From Hamadaea sp013361475 (GTDB taxonomy: Bacteria; Actinomycetota; Actinomycetes; Mycobacteriales; Micromonosporaceae): a stretch of DNA of 64,000 nucleotides. Positions 58,333-64,000 of this stretch are shown piece by piece. Position 1 is the first letter of the stretch. Each line of letters starts with the position of its first letter. The translations under genes and the position numbers were made by a program. The stretch is taken from positions 310,001 through 374,000 of the forward strand of contig NZ_JBFAHM010000009.1 of NCBI RefSeq assembly GCF_040654195.1, read 5' to 3'. The notes beneath the pieces were generated by a model, which was not told the DNA's origin, made no database searches, and worked only from the letters and a program-made list of their open reading frames with translations.

Positions 58333-58940
58333 AGCGACTGATCGCGTACGAGCTGCGAATGTGGCTGGCCCTGGGCCGTTGGATCGCGCGGCGCCCGCCC
58401 CGGGGCGGGCGGCCGTTCCGCTACGCCGCGCCGGTCGTGCCGATCATCTGGACGTTCATCGTGCTGTCCGCTGTGGAGATTCCGATCGCGGACCTGTTGC
58501 TTCCCTGGCACAGTGTGCGGATCGCGATGCTCGTGCTGGGCGCGTGGGGCGTGACCTGGATGGTCGGGCTGCTCGCGAGCATGTATGTCAACACGCACAC
58601 GATCGGCGAGGAGGGCATCACCATCCGGTATGGACTGAACATCGACTTCTTCGTGCCGTGGGAGGCGATCGCGGAGGTCCGCGCGAACAAGCGTCCGCTG
58701 CAGACCTCCAAGACCATCCACTTCGATCAGACCAGTGCCGGGTCCGCGCTGAGCGTGGCCGTGGGCAGCCAGACCGCCGTCGACCTCGTTCTCGCCGAGC
58801 CCCGAGTGGTACGCCTGCCGTCCGGTGACAGCGAGCCGGTCACGGAGATCCGCGTCAACGCGGACGACCCGAACGCCTTCGTCGCCGAGGCGCGCGAGCA
58901 CCTCAGTCGACGTCGTGCGGAGTCCGCCTCGGCGCGCTGA
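58329..58940 (+). CDS. Membrane protein with PH-like domain
   Basis: In this 203-residue protein, two hydrophobic helices (APVVPIIWTFIVLSAVEIPI and MLVLGAWGVTWMVGLLASMY) are followed by a cytosolic beta-rich region (TIGEEGITIRYGLNIDFFVPWEAIAEVRAN). That pattern is typical of bacterial PH-domain/DUF-type membrane proteins where GITIRYG ... VPWEAI forms the first sheet. No enzyme motif is seen. The GTG start overlaps the MarR stop, so the MarR protein probably controls it. The 3' end overlaps a convergent gene by 38 bases. Confidence 0.65.
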   Translation: MKRLIAYELRMWLALGRWIARRPPRGGRPFRYAAPVVPIIWTFIVLSAVEIPIADLLLPWHSVRIAMLVLGAWGVTWMVGLLASMYVNTHTIGEEGITIRYGLNIDFFVPWEAIAEVRANKRPLQTSKTIHFDQTSAGSALSVAVGSQTAVDLVLAEPRVVRLPSGDSEPVTEIRVNADDPNAFVAEAREHLSRRRAESASAR

Positions 58941-60165
58941 CGGGAGCCTGGCGCGGGCGTGGGATGGACGGCCGGCGGAACCGCCGCCGATCGCGGCCCT
59001 TGGGCCGGGTCAGCAGCGCGCCGACCACCGAGATGACGGTCAGCAGCAGGACGACGACGGCGATCTCCGGCCGCGGCGTCCCACTCGCCGTGGTGTTCGG
59101 CTCGGTGAGGAAGTCGTACCAGACGAGGATCGACTGGATCAGGGTGATCGCCGTGAAGACGAAGATCAGCCGGTTACGCCGCTCGTCCCGGTCGTTGAAG
59201 ATGCGTTCGCGGTGCAGGCTGAACAGGTCGCGCAGGGCGGCCGTCCGCTCCTCCAGCGTCTCGGCCTCGGCGGTGGTGCTCCACGCCTGGGCGGCGGCCT
59301 GGCGTACGCGCAGTCGTCCGGTGGTCAGGTAGCGGCCCTCCTGCCCCAGCAGCAGGTTGCGCATCGTGACGTCCTCGGTGAGCGACAGGACGTCGACGTA
59401 TTGGGAGTCCACAGTGATCAGGCTGTGCTCGTCGGCCTGGCTGAGCCCGACGAGGTGGTCGGCGATGTGCCGCTTGGCCTCGTCCACCACGATCCATTCC
59501 TGGGTGGCCACCATCAGGCCCTCGACCACCTCGTGCACCAGGCCCGGCCGGCCCATGGTGTGCACGTTGGTCATGCCGAGGCCGACGTGGACCGTCGCGC
59601 CATGCGCCAGTTCCACCGGTACGCCGTACCAGCGGGCGTTGGGGAACTCGACGCCGGGCGGGGCGTCGACGCACAGCCGGTGCCACCACAGCAGCGTGCC
59701 GCTGTCCATCGCCGACGGCGGCAGCGGCCGCAGCAGCGACGGCTCGACGACCTCGGCGATCCGGGCGCTCCACTGCGAGATCATCGGCTCGACCAGCCGG
59801 GTGACCGGATCCTCGTACTGCTTGAACCGGTCGCAGTCCTCCGGGACGTCGAGGTCGAGCGAGATGTCGTCGGGCAGGTCCAGTTCGATGACCACGAAGG
59901 CGATGGCCAGGCTGCTCACGTAGAGCCGGACCGGTGTGCCCTGGACCTGGGTGGCGCCCGAGAAGACCATCGTCTCCATCCGCTGGTACACCGACCCGAC
60001 CACGTCGAAGAAGAGGTCGGCGTCGTCGACCGCGGCGTCCGACTGGAACTCGGTGAGGCCGCTGCGCAGCATGTCGGCCAGATGCTCGCGGCCGCCCGGC
60101 TTCATCAGCGCGCCCAGCGAGAAGCGTACGGGCAACAGGAAAGTCCCGATCTCGACGATGCGCAA
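58903..60165 (-). CDS. Protein with two C-terminal membrane helices (unknown, CorA-like layout)
   Basis: This 420-residue protein has a long soluble N-terminal part (to about 335) with a mixed fold and a helical end (ETLEERTAALRDLFSLHRER). Two closely spaced hydrophobic helices (RLIFVFTAITLIQSILVWYD and AVVVLLLTVISVVGALL) precede a basic tail. The layout resembles CorA/RMD1-type proteins, but the GxN motif is not seen, so transport is not claimed. The start is TTG 60165 with a strong GGGGAGGGG site; the frame is open to 60276 without a better start. Confidence 0.6.
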   Translation of the reverse strand: MRIVEIGTFLLPVRFSLGALMKPGGREHLADMLRSGLTEFQSDAAVDDADLFFDVVGSVYQRMETMVFSGATQVQGTPVRLYVSSLAIAFVVIELDLPDDISLDLDVPEDCDRFKQYEDPVTRLVEPMISQWSARIAEVVEPSLLRPLPPSAMDSGTLLWWHRLCVDAPPGVEFPNARWYGVPVELAHGATVHVGLGMTNVHTMGRPGLVHEVVEGLMVATQEWIVVDEAKRHIADHLVGLSQADEHSLITVDSQYVDVLSLTEDVTMRNLLLGQEGRYLTTGRLRVRQAAAQAWSTTAEAETLEERTAALRDLFSLHRERIFNDRDERRNRLIFVFTAITLIQSILVWYDFLTEPNTTASGTPRPEIAVVVLLLTVISVVGALLTRPKGRDRRRFRRPSIPRPRQAPVSAPRRTPHDVD

Positions 60166-60190
60166 CGCGCGCCCCTCCCCAGGTGCGTGG

Positions 60191-60850
60191 TCAGCGGATG
60201 CGGACGGCCAGGATCCAGTCGCCGTGACCGGCGTGTCCCGCTTCGGCCGTCCAATCGGGACCGAGCATATCCGCAACCCGATCGGGCGGTAGATACAGCG
60301 GGGTGCCCGGCCCGAAGGAGGTGCACCACAGCAGCTGGCCGCCGACGCCGAGGATCCGGTCGAACTCCCGGAAGTCCGGTACGCCGTTCAGACTGACCAG
60401 GAGCGGCACCGACCCGTCCCGGAACGGCATCCGGCGCACGTCGGCCGCGACGTAGGTGACGTGCTCCAGCGCGGGCGCGCCCGACAGCATGGAGACGTTG
60501 ACGTCGGTGGCCACGACCGGCGGCCCGACCCGGGCGAGCAGCTCGGTCGCCTGGCCGGTCCCGCAGCCGATCTCGACGATCCAGCCGGCCGGGCGGGCGT
60601 GCTGCAACCCGGCGGCCACGCCGGCGGCGTACCAGGGCTGCTCCTGTGCCCACTCCGTCCACTCCGGAGCCATCTCGTCGTAGGTGACGGCCAGCTCCTC
60701 CCACGTCTTGTCGTCGTCGGGATCGGCGAGCACCCGTTCCAGCGCCAGGCGACTGCGATGGGTGGACGCGTTGAGCTCCGGCGGCGGCGCGTCAGGAATC
60801 TCCACGGGGTCGTACCACAGCTGCACGGGCATACCGAGCAGCGTACTCAC
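60191..60850 (-). CDS. Class I SAM-dependent methyltransferase
   Basis: This 219-residue Rossmann methyltransferase has motif I WIVEIGCGTGQATELLARVG, acidic motif II VVATDVNVSML, VTYVAADVRRMPF and VPLLVSLNGVPDF. It resembles small ubiquinone/biotin-type methyltransferases, and its substrate is unknown. GTG 60850 overlaps the stop of the upstream GGDEF-EAL gene (GTGA), suggesting coupling. ATG 60832 is the alternative start. Confidence 0.85.
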   Translation of the reverse strand: MSTLLGMPVQLWYDPVEIPDAPPPELNASTHRSRLALERVLADPDDDKTWEELAVTYDEMAPEWTEWAQEQPWYAAGVAAGLQHARPAGWIVEIGCGTGQATELLARVGPPVVATDVNVSMLSGAPALEHVTYVAADVRRMPFRDGSVPLLVSLNGVPDFREFDRILGVGGQLLWCTSFGPGTPLYLPPDRVADMLGPDWTAEAGHAGHGDWILAVRIR

Positions 60851-62946
60851 ATCACCGCAAGGAGGCGGTTGATGTGCTGGGGCGGGCCGGGAGCGCCGAA
60901 GTGCCAGCCTTGGGCGAGGTCGCAATCCAGCCCGGCCAGCAGCGACGCCTGCGCCGCGGTCTCGACCTCCTCGGCGGTGACCGTCAGCTTGAGGGTGTGC
61001 GCCAGACGGACGACCGTGGCGAGGATCTCGATGTCGGCCGCGCTCGGCCCGGCCGGCCGGCGCAACGCGGAGACGAACGGTCCGGCCAGCTTCAGCGCGT
61101 GGATCGGCAGGTTGCTCAGGTACGCCAGATTCGAGTATCCGGTGCCGAAGTCGTCGATCGCGATGCGTACGCCGAGGTCGGCGAGCCGGTGCAGGACCGC
61201 CAGCGGTTCGCCCTTGGTCGCCATCAGCGCGCTCTCGGTCAGTTCCAGTTGCAGCGCGCCGGGATCCATGCCGGTCTCGTCGAGGATCCGGCGCAGGTCG
61301 TCCACCAGGCCCGGTTCGGCGACCTGACGCGGCGACAGGTTGACGCTGATCAGCGGCTGCCAGTCCGGATGCTCCCGGCGCCACCGGTCTGCCTGCGCGC
61401 ACGCCTCCCGCAGCACCCAGTGACCGAGCCGGACGATCAGCCCGCTCTGTTCGGCCATCTCGACGAACCGGTCCGGGCCGAGCAGCCCATGCTCGGGGTG
61501 CTGCCAGCGGACCAGCGCCTCCACCCCGGCCGGTACGCCGTCGTTGAGGTCGACGAGCGGCTGGTAGTCGAGGAAGAACTGCTCGGCGTCCAGCGCGGCC
61601 GGCATCTGGGCGGACAGCCGATAGCGGCTGACGGCCTGCGCGTGCCGATGATGGTCGAACACGGCCGACCGGTCGCGTCCGTCGCTCTTGGCCCAGTAGA
61701 GGGTGGTGTCGGCGGCCTTCATCAGCTCCGCGGCGGTGGTCCCGGCGGCGCGGCGGTCGACGACGCCGACGCTGGCCGCCACGCTGAGCTTGTGCCCGCC
61801 GAGGACGACGGGTTCCCGCACGACCGCCAGCGCCTGGTCGGCGAGGCGGACGAGGTCGGCCTCCCCGGGCGACTCCTCGACGAGGAGCACGAACTCGTCG
61901 CCGCCCATCCGCGCGACCAGCCGGCCCGGCCCGGACAGGCTGCCGTGCAACCGCTCGGCGACCGACCGCAGCAGCTCGTCGCCCGCGTCGTGGCCGAGCG
62001 TGTCGTTGATCATCTTGAAGCCGTCGAGGTCCAGATAACACACCCCGACGCGGGCGTCCGGGCGCGTGTCGGACAGGGCGGCGGCGAGCCGCTCGAAGAA
62101 CACCGTGCGGTTGGGCAGGCCGGTCAGCGGATCATGGGTCGCCTGGTACGCCAGCTCGGTCAGCAGCCGATGCTGCTCGGTGATGTCCTGCACCATCCCG
62201 ACGGCGAACCGGGGAGAGCCGTCCTGCGCCCGGATCAGCGAGACGGCCAGCTCCGTCCAGATCTCCTCGCCGTCGCGCCGGTAGTACGCCTTCTGCGTAC
62301 GGAAGTGGTCGGAGTCGCCGCTGAACAGGTGGGCCAGATCGGTCCAGACCGCCGGATCGTCGGACGGATGGGCGAAGTCGCTCGCCGACAACTGCCGCAA
62401 CTCGTCGATGCTGTACCCGAGCATCTCCGACAGCGACTGGTTGACCTCCATGATCCGGCCGCGCAGGTCGCCGATCCCGATGCCGATCGCGGCGTCGGCG
62501 AAGACCGCCTGGAAACGCGCCTCGCTTTCCCAGCGCGCCTGTTCAGCGGCCGCCCTCGCCTGCATCGACGCGATGTGGATGCGCTCCTGCTCGGCCAGGG
62601 TGCGTTCGCGCAGCGCTTCGGCGTACCCGCCGGCCAGCTCGGCCAGCACCCGGCGCAGCCGATCGTCCTTGTGCACACTCGCGGCGTACGCCGACAGCCG
62701 GTCGCCGAGCGCACGCAGCGTCCCGGTGATCGCCCCGACGTCGGTGAAGTGCGAGGAGACCAGGGCGGCGCCGATCGACCGGGCCGGGCCGAGGTCGTCG
62801 CCGGCCGCGTCGAGCAGGACGAGGATCTCCTCCACCCGGCTGGTCAGCCGGGCCGCCAGGGCGGTCCGTCCGATCACGACATAGCTGGTCTCGGCGATGG
62901 CGTCGGTCCACGCCCCGGCGACCTCGGACGGATCCGGCGGTTCCAT
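60847..62946 (-). CDS. PAS-GGDEF-EAL cyclic-di-GMP protein
   Basis: This 699-residue protein has a helical N-terminus (to about 150), a PAS domain (about 155-275, FQAVFADAAIGIGIGDLRGR), a GGDEF domain (about 280-440) with intact RMGGDEF and an EAL domain (about 460-690). EAL residues kept include VEALVRW, NLSPRQ, ELTES, DDFGTG and the late AEEVET (the usual AEGVET is slightly altered); KID is KLA. It may make and/or hydrolyse cyclic-di-GMP in response to a PAS signal. No membrane segment is seen. It is co-transcribed with the methyltransferase. Confidence 0.92.
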   Translation of the reverse strand: MEPPDPSEVAGAWTDAIAETSYVVIGRTALAARLTSRVEEILVLLDAAGDDLGPARSIGAALVSSHFTDVGAITGTLRALGDRLSAYAASVHKDDRLRRVLAELAGGYAEALRERTLAEQERIHIASMQARAAAEQARWESEARFQAVFADAAIGIGIGDLRGRIMEVNQSLSEMLGYSIDELRQLSASDFAHPSDDPAVWTDLAHLFSGDSDHFRTQKAYYRRDGEEIWTELAVSLIRAQDGSPRFAVGMVQDITEQHRLLTELAYQATHDPLTGLPNRTVFFERLAAALSDTRPDARVGVCYLDLDGFKMINDTLGHDAGDELLRSVAERLHGSLSGPGRLVARMGGDEFVLLVEESPGEADLVRLADQALAVVREPVVLGGHKLSVAASVGVVDRRAAGTTAAELMKAADTTLYWAKSDGRDRSAVFDHHRHAQAVSRYRLSAQMPAALDAEQFFLDYQPLVDLNDGVPAGVEALVRWQHPEHGLLGPDRFVEMAEQSGLIVRLGHWVLREACAQADRWRREHPDWQPLISVNLSPRQVAEPGLVDDLRRILDETGMDPGALQLELTESALMATKGEPLAVLHRLADLGVRIAIDDFGTGYSNLAYLSNLPIHALKLAGPFVSALRRPAGPSAADIEILATVVRLAHTLKLTVTAEEVETAAQASLLAGLDCDLAQGWHFGAPGPPQHINRLLAVM

Positions 62947-62964
62947 GATCTGGCGCCCAGGCCG

Positions 62965-63771
62965 TCAGGAGACCCGGCCGACGCCCGCGAACCCGGGATA
63001 CTCGTACGCCTCCGGCCCGAGCTCCTCCGGGGCGTCCGGCCGCCACAACGGCGTCTGCACGACGCCGGGGTCGACGAGGTCGAGGCTGCCGAACAAGGCC
63101 GCGATCTCCGGCTGCGACCGCATCGTGACCGGGCTGGCGGTCTTCTGATACAGGTTCGCCGCCTGACCGAGCTGTGCCGCCTGCCGGTCCGGGCTGGCGT
63201 GCGAGATCGCCACATGGCTGCCGGGCGCGAGCTGGCCGGCGATCCGCGCGATCAGCTCGATCGGCTGCTGCTCGTCCGGAACGAAGTGCAGCACCGCGAT
63301 GAGCAGGACCGCGGTCGGCCGGGCCGGGTCGATCAGCGCCTTGACCCGCTCGTCGGCGAAGATCGTCTCCGGGTCCCGGAGGTCGGCGCCGATGACGGCG
63401 GTCCGATCGTTGTCCTCCAGGATCGCCTGGCCGTGCGCGACCGCCACCGGATCCCAGTCCACGTAGACCACGCGGGCCTTCGGGTCGAGGTCCTGCGCCA
63501 CCTCGTGGACGTTGCCGACGGTGGGAATGCCGGACCCGAGGTCGATGAACTGGTCGACGCCCTGCGCCGACAGCGCCCGCACGGCGCGCCGCAGGAACGC
63601 CCGGTTCTCCCGGGCCAGCTGCGGAACGTTGGGCATGGCCTGGAAGACCTGCTGGGCGAATTCGCGGTCGACGGCGAAGTTGTGCGAGCCGCCGAGATAG
63701 TAGTCGTAGACGCGGGCGACACTCGGCCGGTCGAGGTCGAGATCGGCGGGGGCCCAGCGAGGACGTTCCAT
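62965..63771 (-). CDS. SAM-dependent methyltransferase family (DUF574-type)
   Basis: This 268-residue actinobacterial protein begins with the typical PSVARVYDYYLGGSHNFAVDR. Motif I is FIDLGSGIPTVGNVHEVAQD and motif II RVVYVDWDPVAVAHG, with VLLIAVLHFVPD later. The family is abundant in actinobacteria, often near regulators, and its substrates are unproven. ATG 63771 has GGAGATCG upstream. Confidence 0.92.
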   Translation of the reverse strand: MERPRWAPADLDLDRPSVARVYDYYLGGSHNFAVDREFAQQVFQAMPNVPQLARENRAFLRRAVRALSAQGVDQFIDLGSGIPTVGNVHEVAQDLDPKARVVYVDWDPVAVAHGQAILEDNDRTAVIGADLRDPETIFADERVKALIDPARPTAVLLIAVLHFVPDEQQPIELIARIAGQLAPGSHVAISHASPDRQAAQLGQAANLYQKTASPVTMRSQPEIAALFGSLDLVDPGVVQTPLWRPDAPEELGPEAYEYPGFAGVGRVS

Positions 63772-63876
63772 GGGGCGATCTCCGACTGTCGGGAGGGGAC
63801 GCGACGCGAGAAGCATATGCGGTATTCCTGCAAGTTGCACCCGGGCAGCGGACGGTCCCATCGTTACGGTGAGGGC

Positions 63877-64000
63877 ATGAAGATCTCCATCGGACTGCCC
63901 AATCCCGTCCCGGGAGTGTCCGGCCGCCTGCTCGTCGACTGGGCGCGCCGGGCCGAGGAACGCGGCTTCGCCGGGCTGGCCACGATCGACCGGATCGCGT
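63877..64000 (+). CDS. Luciferase-like (LLM) flavin-dependent oxidoreductase, partial
   Basis: The first 41 codons before the right edge read MKISIGLPNPVPG, then LLVDWARRAEERGFAGLATI. This is the start of the F420/FMN-dependent LLM barrel, where the AEERGF helix follows strand 1. GTGAGGGC lies just before ATG 63877. The substrate is unknown. Confidence 0.82.
   Translation, partial: MKISIGLPNPVPGVSGRLLVDWARRAEERGFAGLATIDRIA

Overview
The window is very GC-rich, with short gaps and many ATGA/GTGA overlaps. It carries actinobacterial markers: ESX-type secretion genes, PadR and MarR regulators, a DUF574-type methyltransferase and a class II UvrA. I infer a filamentous actinobacterium, probably Micromonosporaceae-like; the genus cannot be fixed from the sequence alone. 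No rRNA, tRNA, CRISPR array or insertion sequence was seen.

Layout. (1) 1-11216 is general accessory and metabolic DNA: a glycosyltransferase fragment, mtnA convergent with a class II aldolase (a possible 5-deoxyribose/methylthioribose salvage shunt), a UvrA-like ABC protein, three alpha/beta hydrolases, a PadR regulator with a readable promoter/operator, a methyltransferase, an APC permease and an M50-like membrane protease carrying a Ser/Ala microsatellite. Two 73-bp palindromic elements sit here and supply gene stop codons. (2) 11274-30035 is the core of a type VII (ESX-like) secretion locus: a zinc-ribbon membrane protein, a beta-helix/AAA EccA-like ATPase, four large WXG-type proline/glycine-rich putative substrates, eccC, eccD, eccB and two WXG100 proteins. 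(3) 30233-47953 is the effector part: a SUKH-3-like candidate immunity protein coupled to a mycosin whose catalytic Ser and oxyanion Asn are replaced, a YbaB-like protein, an EspC-like protein, a 4,913-residue polymorphic-toxin-like giant, and a small acidic candidate immunity protein coupled to it. (4) 47958-57217 holds accessory envelope genes: a transglutaminase-fold protein lacking catalytic Cys and His, DUF58, a fibronectin-III protein, a MinD-like protein lacking its Walker lysines, a second EccD-like membrane protein and a PQQ-propeller protein. (5) 57214-64000 holds two MarR regulators, membrane proteins, a PAS-GGDEF-EAL protein, two methyltransferases and the start of a luciferase-like oxidoreductase.

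How it may work together. EccB, EccC, EccD and the EccA-like ATPase would form and serve the membrane channel. The WXG100 pair and the four large WXG proteins are the expected substrates or co-substrates. The giant has a WXG-type N-terminus, a membrane-like segment, a coiled coil, two copies of a ~1,960-residue module that each begin with a papain-fold (Tox-PL) domain with an intact Cys-His-Asp triad, and a different toxin-like C-terminus. It is the strongest candidate for a new effector system. The mycosin looks like a pseudoprotease and may act as a structural subunit. EccE was not recognised.
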